Shown: positions 1 through 6,298, numbered from the stretch's first letter. The stretch: 12,555 bases of DNA from an uncultured Rikenella sp. (GCF_910577125.1 NZ_CAJTMN010000061.1:1-12555); one strand, 5' to 3'. The notes: generated by a model not told the origin, from the sequence alone. A program made the numbers and translations.

Positions 1-357
1 CGCCCGGGCCGAAAATCCATCGCAGTTCGGCGCCAGCGGAGGGCGCAACGAGCTCCGTCGAGTTGCAGCCCGCCGCCGGGGGTGGCGACGGACTGCGCGA
101 CCCTGCGGGTCGCACCAGCTAAGAACAAAGCACAGCCAACAGCTCCCCGCCCCATTCTCCGCCCGTTCGTCCTCGGGCGCTCCCCCGGCGCCCGCCTGCG
201 GCGTTCACTGCGCTCCGAGGCCGGCGATTCTGCGAATCGCGCTATTCGCTCTCGCCCCGATTCACCGTCCAAAGTCCGCCCCGTTCGGCCTGTCGCCTCC
301 CCCCGAGCGGCAAAGCCGCTGGGCGACGAGGCCGGCGACCCTGAAGGGTCGCAACAG

Positions 358-387
358 ATAAAAACAAAGCACATAAAAACAAAGTAC
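358..387. repeat. 15-bp tandem duplication
   Basis: ATAAAAACAAAGCAC (358-372) is directly followed by ATAAAAACAAAGTAC (373-387), with one mismatch. A related single copy, TAAGAACAAAGCAC, follows the first hairpin near 119-132. The A-rich unit stands out from the GC-rich surroundings. There are only two copies and no spacers, so this is not a CRISPR array. Confidence 0.75.
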
Positions 388-434
388 AGCCAACAGCTCC
401 GCCCCATTCTCCGCCTCCTGCTCGGCCCGGCGCA

Positions 435-462
435 GCGCGAAAACCGCAGACGGTTTTCGCGC
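435..462 (+). other. Perfect 12-bp stem, 4-nt loop hairpin
   Basis: GCGCGAAAACCG (435-446) and CGGTTTTCGCGC (451-462) are exact reverse complements around a CAGA loop. AGACGGTT (448-455) could instead pair with AACCGTCT (469-476), and GGAGA/TCTCC (465-478) forms a further small hairpin, so the structures are mutually exclusive. No T-tract follows. The block lies about 110 bases before the likely promoter at 570 and so is probably outside that transcript. Its role is unknown. Confidence 0.6.
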
Positions 463-569
463 CCGGAGAACCGTCTCCGCCCCTGCGGCTCCGCGCTGCC
501 GCGCTCCGCCGCCCCCTCCCGGGAACCGCCCCTCACATCGGCCCACTCCCTCGTATCCGAAAAAAACCT

Positions 570-577
570 TATCTTTG
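570..577 (+). promoter_or_regulatory. Bacteroidota -7 promoter box (TATCTTTG)
   Basis: TATCTTTG fits the Bacteroidota -7 consensus TAnnTTTG, used by the primary sigma factor ABfA type. A clear TTG-type -33 element is not visible at the usual 19-21 bp spacing, which lowers confidence. Transcription would start near 583-586, giving a leader of about 50 nt before the GT5-like gene. Confidence 0.5.
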
Positions 578-588
578 TGGCAGTGCCT

Positions 589-608
589 CGGCCGGGAAAT
601 CCCGGCCG
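589..608 (+). promoter_or_regulatory. GC-rich 5' UTR hairpin upstream of the Shine-Dalgarno
   Basis: CGGCCGGG (589-596), loop AAAT and CCCGGCCG (601-608) form a perfect 8-bp GC stem. It sits just after the predicted transcription start and ends 8 bases before a strong Shine-Dalgarno. It could stabilise the 5' end of the mRNA or affect ribosome loading; both are inference. Confidence 0.5.
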
Positions 609-616
609 GCATCTTC

Positions 617-624
617 AAAGGAGG
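617..624 (+). promoter_or_regulatory. Strong Shine-Dalgarno AAAGGAGG
   Basis: AAAGGAGG lies 7 nt before the ATG at 632 and decides that start over the upstream in-frame TTG at 575, which falls inside the promoter box. A near-perfect Shine-Dalgarno is unusual in Bacteroidota, where most genes, including the others in this window, have none. Confidence 0.7.
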
Positions 625-631
625 ACGACCG

Positions 632-1444
632 ATGAACCACAACGCCAAGATTCTGTACGTCTGCCAGGAAGTGGTACCCTACCTTCCCGACAACGACATA
701 TCGAGCCTTTGCCGCTACCTGCCCCAGGCCATGCAGGAACGCGGGGCCGAAATCCGCATCTTCATGCCCCGGTGGGGCTGCATCAACGAGCGCCGGAACC
801 AGCTCCACGAAGTGATCCGGCTCTCCGGCATGAACCTCATCATCGACGACACCGACCACCAGCTCATCATCAAAGTCGCCTCGATCCCTGCGGCCCGCGT
901 ACAAGTCTATTTCATCGACAACGACGACTTCTTCAAACGGAAAGCCACCTGGATCGACAGTGACGGCAACTACTTCGCCGACAACGAAGAACGCGCCATC
1001 TTCTTCGCCCGCGGCGTGCTCGAAACCGTCCGGAAACTGCGCTGGGCCCCGAACATCGTCCACTGCCACGACTGGTTCTCCGCCATCGTCCCCGTCTACC
1101 TGAAAAAGATCTTCCACAACGACCCCATTTTCAGAGACCTCAAGATCGTCGTCTCCGTTTACGACCACCCCTTCCCCGACACCCTGGATCCCGCCATCGG
1201 CTCCAAGCTCCTCCAGGAAGGCATCAAGAAAGACGAACTCGGCCACCTCGCCACCCCCGACTACCTCGGTCTGATGAAATTCGCCCTCGACCGCGCCGAC
1301 GGCGCCGTAATCGGCAGCCCGGAGATCGCCCCCGAACTCGCCGACCTCATCCGCCGGCGGGGGATACCCACCCTGCCGTACACCGGCACCGAGAACTATG
1401 AAAACGCATACGCCGAATTTTATGACACCCTGCTGGAAAAATAA
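632..1444 (+). CDS. Glycogen/starch synthase-like protein, stand-alone GT5 N-terminal domain
   Basis: The 270-residue protein resembles the N-terminal Rossmann half of GT5 glycogen/starch synthases (Glyco_transf_5). It opens with a beta-strand stretch (KILYVCQEVVPYL, 6-18) and carries the conserved acceptor-side motif HCHDW at 144-148. Full glycogen synthases run to about 480 residues, and the second GT-B half that binds the ADP-glucose is absent. The family's KxGGLADV loop is replaced by a sequence around PDNDISSL (19-26). It is therefore unlikely to be an active glycogen synthase alone; a partner-dependent or non-catalytic role is possible. The start is set by a strong Shine-Dalgarno. The 3' end overlaps the DUF4270 gene, implying translational coupling. 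Short GT5-like proteins of this kind are a recurring Bacteroidota family usually annotated 'glycogen/starch synthase'. Confidence 0.85.
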   Translation: MNHNAKILYVCQEVVPYLPDNDISSLCRYLPQAMQERGAEIRIFMPRWGCINERRNQLHEVIRLSGMNLIIDDTDHQLIIKVASIPAARVQVYFIDNDDFFKRKATWIDSDGNYFADNEERAIFFARGVLETVRKLRWAPNIVHCHDWFSAIVPVYLKKIFHNDPIFRDLKIVVSVYDHPFPDTLDPAIGSKLLQEGIKKDELGHLATPDYLGLMKFALDRADGAVIGSPEIAPELADLIRRRGIPTLPYTGTENYENAYAEFYDTLLEK

Positions 1445-2804
1445 CCTCCTCCCCCTGTTTTTGCTGAGCATCCTGCTGCTCAGCCTCCCCTCCTGCACCA
1501 AGCGCGACGACACCTTCGGGAACGACCTGATACCGCCCGGCCAGCAGATGAGCAGCACCATCGACTCCACCGTCGTCGTGCGCACCTACATCTCCACCTG
1601 CGACTCCCTGGAGACCAGCGTCTCCGGCTACTACGAGCCCCTCGTCGGCTCCTATATCGACCCCCTGACCGGACGGATCGACATCCAGACCTTCGTCAAC
1701 TACTCCCCCTTCGGCTTCCGCCACAGCCACTACTTCGGCGAGAACCCCGTGATCGACTCCATGCGCTACGCCATCTCCTTCACCGGCGCCGTCGGCGACA
1801 CCACCAAGAGCGTCACCGTCGACGTCTACGAAGTGAAAGACTACCACTTCCATCAGGACAGCGCCTACTTCAGCAACTTCGACATGTCGCCTTACATCGG
1901 CGACACCCCCCTGTTCTCCTTCGAGCGGAAAGGCCCCGGCACCGTCTACGGCCGCCTGCCCGACGAATTCGCCAAACGGCTGCTCGACAACACCCAGAGC
2001 CAGGAAAACATCTACTACAACGACACCCTCTTCCATAAGAAATTCCCCGGCCTCTACTTCAAACTCCGCAACCAGGCCGCCGCAGGAGAAGAAGGCGTCA
2101 TGCTCAAGATGGACCTCTCCCAGAGCACCATGTACCTCTTCTACCACAACACCGGCCCCGACGGCCCCGACACCCTCGACCAGCAGATCCTCTTCTACAG
2201 CGACTACACCTACGACTACATCTGCTTCACCACCATCCAGCACGACTACACCCTCGCCGATCCGTCCCGGGGAGGCATCTCCGTATCCGCCATCGGCGAC
2301 GAAGAACACCCCTCCGAATACATCTACGTACAAGGACTCGCCGGACTCATGGGCCAGCTCCAAATCGACAAAAGCCACCTCGAACGCCTGCAGCAGAAAG
2401 CCGTGGAACAAGGCTACAGCCACATCGCCCTGCACCGCGCCGAGCTGAAAGTGCGCATGGTCGACTCCGGCTACGAACAATACGCCAAATCCTTCACCGG
2501 CCTCGGCATCTACCACAACATGATCGGCTACGAATTCCTCGACGAATACAACCCGATTCTGGACGCCATCACCACCAACAACTACTCCCAGACCTTAGGC
2601 GGGAGCTTGAACCGCTCGTTAGGCACCTACACCTTCGACATCACCTCCTACGTCCAGAAACTCCTCACCGGCAAAGAGGAACGCTACACCACCGAACTGC
2701 TGCCCGCCTATCTGCAGCGGAACGACACCGGCCGCAGCTGGATCTACGGTTCGAATTCGCCGTACCCTCCTTTGCTCGTGCTGACCTATACCCTGATCAA
2801 ATAA
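1422..2804 (+). CDS. DUF4270 family lipoprotein
   Basis: With the ATG at 1422 the protein has 460 residues. The signal peptide has a short positive n-region, a long Leu/Phe-rich core (9-22) and lipobox LPSC, so Cys25 would be lipidated. The residues after the Cys, TKRDD, are charged and acidic, like the export signals that send Bacteroidota lipoproteins to the cell surface; surface exposure is inference. Mature-region traits typical of DUF4270 include a Ser/Thr-rich DSTVVV strand, the GSYIDPLTGRID block, an NPVIDSMRYAISF strand and the VDVYEVKDY segment. Function is unknown. An in-frame ATG at 1398 would give 468 residues and a longer signal (Cys33). The gene overlaps its upstream neighbour by 23 nt (47 nt from 1398), so the two are almost certainly co-transcribed. 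Two terminators follow. Confidence 0.85.
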   Translation: MTPCWKNNLLPLFLLSILLLSLPSCTKRDDTFGNDLIPPGQQMSSTIDSTVVVRTYISTCDSLETSVSGYYEPLVGSYIDPLTGRIDIQTFVNYSPFGFRHSHYFGENPVIDSMRYAISFTGAVGDTTKSVTVDVYEVKDYHFHQDSAYFSNFDMSPYIGDTPLFSFERKGPGTVYGRLPDEFAKRLLDNTQSQENIYYNDTLFHKKFPGLYFKLRNQAAAGEEGVMLKMDLSQSTMYLFYHNTGPDGPDTLDQQILFYSDYTYDYICFTTIQHDYTLADPSRGGISVSAIGDEEHPSEYIYVQGLAGLMGQLQIDKSHLERLQQKAVEQGYSHIALHRAELKVRMVDSGYEQYAKSFTGLGIYHNMIGYEFLDEYNPILDAITTNNYSQTLGGSLNRSLGTYTFDITSYVQKLLTGKEERYTTELLPAYLQRNDTGRSWIYGSNSPYPPLLVLTYTLIK

Positions 2805-2818
2805 CCCGAACCACTCTC

Positions 2819-2855
2819 CGGTCGCCCCGTTTCACGCCGGGCGACCGCCGTTTTT
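2819..2855 (+). terminator. Intrinsic terminator after the DUF4270 gene
   Basis: CGGTCGCCC (2819-2827) pairs perfectly with GGGCGACCG (2839-2847), with an 11-nt loop, and is followed by TTTTT at 2851-2855. It starts 15 bases after the DUF4270 stop codon and ends the GT5/DUF4270 unit. Confidence 0.85.
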
Positions 2856-2885
2856 CAGACCTAAAGGCCCGCCCCTTTAGGTTTT
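2851..2885 (+). promoter_or_regulatory. Possible topA promoter overlapping the terminator
   Basis: TAGGTTTT (2878-2885) matches TAnnTTTG at seven of eight positions, and TTTTTC (2851-2856) lies 21 bases upstream as a weak -33 element. Because two terminators isolate topA from upstream transcription, a promoter is needed close by, and this is the best candidate seen. It would start RNA near 2890, leaving a leader of only about 12-15 nt. Confidence 0.35.
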
Positions 2886-2886
2886 T
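2860..2886 (+). terminator. Second intrinsic terminator, abutting topA
   Basis: CCTAAAGG (2860-2867) pairs perfectly with CCTTTAGG (2874-2881) around a 6-nt loop, followed directly by TTTTT (2882-2886). It begins 5 bases after the T-tract of the first terminator. It ends 2 bases before an in-frame ATG at 2889 and 17 before the preferred topA start at 2904. Its T-tract also overlaps a promoter-like -7 box. Confidence 0.75.
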
Positions 2887-2903
2887 ACATGATACCGAAC
2901 CCC

Positions 2904-5339
2904 ATGCAGGAAAACCTCGTCATCGTCGAATCCCCCGCCAAAGCCAAGACCATCGAAAAGATCCTCGGCGACCGCTATACCGTGAAATCCAGCTTCGGCC
3001 ACATCCGCGACCTGAAGAAAAAAGGGCTGAGCATCGACATCTCCCGCGGCTTCGAGCCCGAATACGAAATCTCGCCCGACAAAGTGAAAGTCGTGAGCGA
3101 ACTGCGCCGCCTCTCGAAAGAGGCCCGCACCGTCTGGCTCGCCTCCGATGAAGACCGCGAAGGAGAAGCCATCGCCTGGCACCTGAAAGAGACCCTCCAG
3201 CTGCCCGACGACAAAACCCGCCGCATCGTCTTCCACGAAATCACCAAGAACGCCATCCTGCACGCCGTCGAACACCCCCGGCAAGTCGACCTGAACCTCG
3301 TCAACGCCCAGCAGGCCCGGCGCGTCCTCGACCGGTTAGTCGGGTTCGAACTGTCGCCCCTGCTGTGGAAGAAAGTGCGGCCCTCCTTGTCCGCCGGGCG
3401 CGTGCAGTCCGTCACCGTACGGCTCATCGTCGAACGCGAACGCGAGATCATGCACTTCGAAGGCTCCGACTACTACCGCGTCGTCGGCGAGTTCGTCACC
3501 CCCGACGGCTCCGGCTTCAAAGCCGAGCTCAACACCCGCTTCAAGACCGAAGCCGAAGCCAACGCCTTTCTGAGCGCCATCGCCTCGCCCGACGTCACCT
3601 TCACCATCGGCGCCGTCGAGACCCGGCCCGCCAAACGGACACCGGCACCTCCGTTCACCACCTCCACCCTCCAGCAGGAGGCCGCCCGGAAACTCGGTTT
3701 CTCCGTCAGCCAGACCATGACCATCGCCCAGCGGCTCTACGAAGCCGGGATGATCACCTACATGCGTACCGACTCCGTGCACCTCTCCTCCCTCGCCATC
3801 GGGACAGCCAAAGATGCAGTAACGGCCATGTTCGGTGCCCAGTACCATAAAACCCGGCAATACACCACGAAAAGCAAAGGCGCGCAGGAGGCCCACGAAG
3901 CCATCCGGCCCACCTATATCGACCGTCGCGAAGCCGGCACCACCGCTCAGGAGCGGCGCCTCTACGACCTGATCTGGAAGCGCACCGTCGCCACCCAGAT
4001 GGCCGACGCCGAATTAGAAAAGACCACCGCCCAGATCGAGATCTCGGGCCGCCCCGAACACTTCACCGCCACCGGCGAAGTCATCACCTTCGACGGTTTC
4101 CTGCGGCTCTACATGGAATCCCACGACGACGAACCCGCTCCGAAAAGCGGCAGCAACGGCACCTCCGCCGAGACCCTGCTTCCGCCACTGGTCAAAGGCA
4201 CCCGTGTCCGTCGCGGCCAGGTCGTCGCCACCCAGCGCTTCGCCCAACGGCCCCCCAGATACTCGGAAGCCAGCCTCGTGAAACAACTCGAAGAGCTCGG
4301 GATCGGACGTCCCTCGACCTACGCCCCGACCATCTCGACCGTCATCAACCGTGGCTACGTCGTCAAAGAAGACCGCGAAGGCGTGAAACGCGACTACACC
4401 ATCCTGACCCTCGCCCCGAACGGTACCCTCAAACGCACCGAGAAGAGCGAAATCACCGGCGCCGAGAAAAACAAACTCTTCCCCACCGACATCGGAATGC
4501 TCGTCACCGACTACCTCTCCGACCACTTCGCCGCCATCCTGGACTACAACTTCACCGCCAAAGTCGAAAAAGAGTTCGACGAGATCGCCGACGGCGACTT
4601 AGACTGGCGCCGGATGCTCGCCGCCTTCTACGAACCCTTCCACGAAGGCGTGGACAACGCCGAAGGCGAAACCGACTACGTCCGCAGCGAGCGTCTGTTA
4701 GGCGTCGATCCAAAGAGCGGGAAGAACGTCTACGCCCGCGTCGGTAAGTTCGGCCCGATGGTTCAGCTCGGCGACACCCCCGTGGCGGCACACAAAGGTA
4801 CCCTGGCCGCCGCCATCAAGCCGTCGGAGGAGGAGAAACCGCGTTACGCCTCGTTGCAGAAAGGCCAGATGGTCGCCACCATCACCCTGGAAGAGGCCCT
4901 CGCCCTGTTCGAACTGCCCCGCACCTTAGGCGAATACGAAGGGAAAACCGTCGTCGTCTCCGTCGGCCGTTTCGGGCCTTATGTTCGTCACGACGGGAAA
5001 TTCACCTCCCTGAAAGTTCGGGAAGGGGACGATCCGTATACCATCGACCTGCCGCGCGCCATCGCCCTGATCGAAGAGAAACGCGAAGCCGAACGGAACC
5101 GCGTGATCCGGGTTTACGAAGCAGAAGACATTCAGGTGTTGAACGGGCGTTGGGGCCCTTATATCGTGCACGGCGGCGCCAACTACAAGATTCCGAAGAC
5201 CTTGCTGTCCAAGCGGGAGGCCTCCGAGTTGACCTTGGACGAATTGAAAGCCCTGATTTCCGAGCAACAGGCCGCCGGTGCAGGTAGCGGTACGACCAAG
5301 CGTCCCCCCTTCCGCCGCAGCGCCCGGAGCAAGAAATAG
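2904..5339 (+). CDS. topA: DNA topoisomerase I (type IA)
   Basis: The 811-residue enzyme relaxes negative supercoils by single-strand passage through a 5'-phosphotyrosine intermediate. The TOPRIM domain starts at once (LVIVESPAKAKTIEK from residue 5), with Glu9 and the metal-binding DEDREGE at 82-88. The active-site Tyr is about residue 286 in ITYMRTDS. The TSTLQQEAARKLGF and GIGRPSTYAPTI motifs of the central clamp are present. The C-terminus has topoisomerase C-terminal repeats with a G(K/R)(F/W)GP core near residues 614, 688 and 748, plus a basic tail. No cysteine is evident, so the zinc-ribbon domains of the E. coli enzyme are absent. The start at 2904 (MQENLVIVESP) fits the family better than the ATG at 2889, which adds five residues and nearly touches the terminator. 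No T-rich terminator follows the stop. Confidence 0.97.
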   Translation: MQENLVIVESPAKAKTIEKILGDRYTVKSSFGHIRDLKKKGLSIDISRGFEPEYEISPDKVKVVSELRRLSKEARTVWLASDEDREGEAIAWHLKETLQLPDDKTRRIVFHEITKNAILHAVEHPRQVDLNLVNAQQARRVLDRLVGFELSPLLWKKVRPSLSAGRVQSVTVRLIVEREREIMHFEGSDYYRVVGEFVTPDGSGFKAELNTRFKTEAEANAFLSAIASPDVTFTIGAVETRPAKRTPAPPFTTSTLQQEAARKLGFSVSQTMTIAQRLYEAGMITYMRTDSVHLSSLAIGTAKDAVTAMFGAQYHKTRQYTTKSKGAQEAHEAIRPTYIDRREAGTTAQERRLYDLIWKRTVATQMADAELEKTTAQIEISGRPEHFTATGEVITFDGFLRLYMESHDDEPAPKSGSNGTSAETLLPPLVKGTRVRRGQVVATQRFAQRPPRYSEASLVKQLEELGIGRPSTYAPTISTVINRGYVVKEDREGVKRDYTILTLAPNGTLKRTEKSEITGAEKNKLFPTDIGMLVTDYLSDHFAAILDYNFTAKVEKEFDEIADGDLDWRRMLAAFYEPFHEGVDNAEGETDYVRSERLLGVDPKSGKNVYARVGKFGPMVQLGDTPVAAHKGTLAAAIKPSEEEKPRYASLQKGQMVATITLEEALALFELPRTLGEYEGKTVVVSVGRFGPYVRHDGKFTSLKVREGDDPYTIDLPRAIALIEEKREAERNRVIRVYEAEDIQVLNGRWGPYIVHGGANYKIPKTLLSKREASELTLDELKALISEQQAAGAGSGTTKRPPFRRSARSKK

Positions 5340-5386
5340 ACGCGCAAACAGAGAACGAAGCGAAGAGTTGGGCGAACACAGCCGCA

Positions 5387-5403
5387 GCAAAACGCAGTTT
5401 TGC
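5387..5403 (+). other. Hairpin downstream of topA
   Basis: GCAAAAC (5387-5393) pairs with GTTTTGC (5397-5403) around a 3-nt loop, 48 bases after the topA stop. No U-tract follows, so it is a weak terminator candidate at best and may only protect an RNA 3' end. Confidence 0.35.
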
Positions 5404-5490
5404 CCGTCCACGGGACGTGGGGCCCGCCCGGCCCGAGGGCAGTTCTATCCTGTTAGGGTAGAGGTAGCCCTGTCGGAGTGCCCGAAGACA

Positions 5491-5562
5491 CCGCGCGCCC
5501 GCTTAAAGAGGGATTTCACTCATTTTGCAATGAGCAAAACAGAGATGAAATTCCAGCGGGCG
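5491..5562 (+). repeat. Hairpin repeat element A
   Basis: First of three related long hairpins. The outer arms CGCCCGCT (5496-5503) and AGCGGGCG (5555-5562) pair perfectly. Middle arms GGGATTTCA (5510-5518) and TGAAATTCC (5546-5554) pair with one G-T wobble. Inner arms TTTTGC (5523-5528) and GCAAAA (5534-5539) close the tip. The 5' head CCGCGCGCC plus CGCTTAAAGAGG (5500-5511) is shared with elements B and C. No T-tract follows. Confidence 0.75.
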
Positions 5563-5570
5563 ACAAAACC

Positions 5571-5645
5571 CGCGCGCCACGCCTTAAGAGGCGATTCAAC
5601 TGTTTCGGCGGCGAGCCGAAACTGAATGAATCGCCAAGGCGCGCG
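5571..5645 (+). repeat. Hairpin repeat element B
   Basis: Second element. Outer arms are CGCGCGCC (5571-5578) and GGCGCGCG (5638-5645), middle arms GGCGATTCA (5590-5598) and TGAATCGCC (5627-5635), and inner arms GTTTCGGC (5602-5609) and GCCGAAAC (5615-5622), all perfectly complementary. Unpaired between outer and middle arms is the shared head CGCCTTAAGAGG (5580-5591, its last GG entering the middle stem). The middle and inner stems differ in sequence from A and C but keep the fold. GAACAAAGGA follows the 3' arm. Confidence 0.8.
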
Positions 5646-5681
5646 AACAAAGGATTGAGAAACGACGGTTCAAAGCCCATC

Positions 5682-5754
5682 CGCGCGCCCCGCCTTAGGA
5701 GGGAAATCGTCAAAATGCGCTGGCGCGTTTTGATAAGATTTCCCCAGGCGCGCG
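5682..5754 (+). repeat. Hairpin repeat element C
   Basis: Third element. Outer arms are CGCGCGCC (5682-5689) and GGCGCGCG (5747-5754), and middle arms GGGAAATC (5701-5708) and GATTTCCC (5737-5744). The inner stem pairs TCAAAATGCGC (5710-5720) with GCGCGTTTTGA (5723-5733) through one T-G wobble. The shared head CGCCTTAGGAGG is at 5691-5702. GGACAGAGAA follows the 3' arm, like the GAACAAAGGA after B and the AAACAGAGAA just after topA (5345-5354). Confidence 0.8.
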
Positions 5755-5763
5755 GACAGAGAA

Positions 5764-5803
5764 TAGGGGTAGAGGCGCCAATAAAATACCCCAAAGGCGC
5801 GCC
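5764..5803 (+). repeat. Partial hairpin element D
   Basis: GGGGTA (5766-5771) pairs with TACCCC (5787-5792), followed by AAAGGCGCGCC (5793-5803), which resembles the 3' outer arm of B and C. The conserved 5' head is missing, so this looks like a degenerate or truncated copy. TAGGGGTAGAGG at its start repeats TAGGGTAGAGG at 5454-5464 on the other side of the array. Confidence 0.45.
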
Positions 5804-5831
5804 ACCGAAGCCCGACCTAAGCCCGCAATAG

Positions 5832-6215
5832 ACAGGCCCACGCCCCCCTTGGTCTGACTTTACGCGGGACGCCGATGTGCCCTTGAACGGTACCTTCCCC
5901 TATTACTCCGACGGCGTAGCCGGTGAATCCTACGGCAAAGGAGACTACAAAGCCACCAACGGTCGTCTCTACAAGGTAAGCACCTCGGGCGCGGGAACCC
6001 CGCTCGCCTGGTAGCCCGCCCCGGGCTACCGCGAGGCGGGCTACCGCGGCGCAAACTCGGGCGGGCTGAACGGCGTCGGCCACGAAGGTACAGTGTGGTG
6101 TTCCGCCACGGGCGGCACGGGCGGTGCCATTCTACTGTTTGATATACCTCGGCTTACCCCGGGCCACACAGTCGCCCGCTCCCACGGTTTTCAGTTGCGT
6201 TGCCTCTCGGAATAA
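5832..6215 (+). pseudogene. Remnant of a FISUMP-domain surface protein, C-terminal fragment with amber codon
   Basis: Reading in the frame of 5832, a protein-like sequence ends at TAA 6213-6215. Its last part has the signature of the Fibrobacter succinogenes major paralogous (FISUMP) domain common in Bacteroidota surface proteins: PAPGYREAGYRG at 6015-6050, then VWCSATGG from 6093 (family form WSS/WSAT), and a terminal GFQLRCLSE (family form G-x-S/P-V-R-C). The family normally has W-Y-P-A before GYR. Here TGG is followed by TAG (6012-6014), so a single base change from a Tyr codon would explain the stop. Upstream, TNGRLYKVSTSG (near 5958-5993) still reads as protein. There is no start codon or signal peptide, and a stop lies at 5829-5831. 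This is best seen as the 3' end of a decayed gene whose front is lost. Family assignment is from motif memory only. Confidence 0.6.
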
Positions 6216-6298
6216 ACGGAAACGGCCATAAACATAAGATAAACACGGCCAGCTTCGAGTGTCGAGCCCCCTACCATATCCCATCAAATAACCCCGCT

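Larger units (their letters stand above)
1..560. repeat. Gene-free, palindrome-rich intergenic repeat region
   Basis: No convincing gene is present; the open frames here are low-complexity and rich in Arg, Pro or Gly on both strands. Three related hairpins are visible: GCGACCC/GGGTCGC at 97-113, GCGATTC/GAATCGC at 224-240 and GCGACCC/GGGTCGC at 335-352. The last two are each preceded by CGAGGCCG, and they differ by two compensated base pairs. Further hairpins are AGCGGC-AAA-GCCGCT at 306-320 and a perfect 12-bp stem at 435-462. A block containing ACAGCCAACAGCTCC and then GCCCCATTCTCCGCC occurs near 132-163 and again at 386-415. A 15-bp unit, ATAAAAACAAAGYAC, is tandemly duplicated at 358-387. 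No hairpin is followed by a T-tract on either strand, so these are not ordinary terminators. They may be copies of a genome-wide intergenic repeat. Confidence 0.6.

Noticed and set aside
358..387. CRISPR-like repeat
   Set aside because: Only two 15-bp copies with no spacer between them and no cas genes nearby.
82..963. Plus-strand ORF (293 codons) through the repeat-rich leader into the GT5-like gene
   Set aside because: Arg/Pro-rich translation, and it runs out of frame through a real gene; the region is better explained by palindromic repeats.
1347..2516. Minus-strand ORF (389 codons) antisense to the DUF4270 gene
   Set aside because: Same complementary-frame effect; no recognisable motif, and it crosses the GT5/DUF4270 boundary.
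5491..5754. Rho-independent terminators for topA
   Set aside because: The stems are strong, but none is followed by a T-tract on either strand.
5491..5803. Integron attC array
   Set aside because: Long imperfect palindromes in tandem suggested attC sites, but no GTTRRRY/RYYYAAC core sites flank them and no cassette ORFs lie between them.
5478..5831. ORFs of about 90-117 codons on both strands across the hairpin array
   Set aside because: The peptides contain repeats (e.g. RAPRLKRR and RAPRLRRE) that simply translate the hairpin arms, and both strands stay open because of the palindromes. No start context or promoter supports them.
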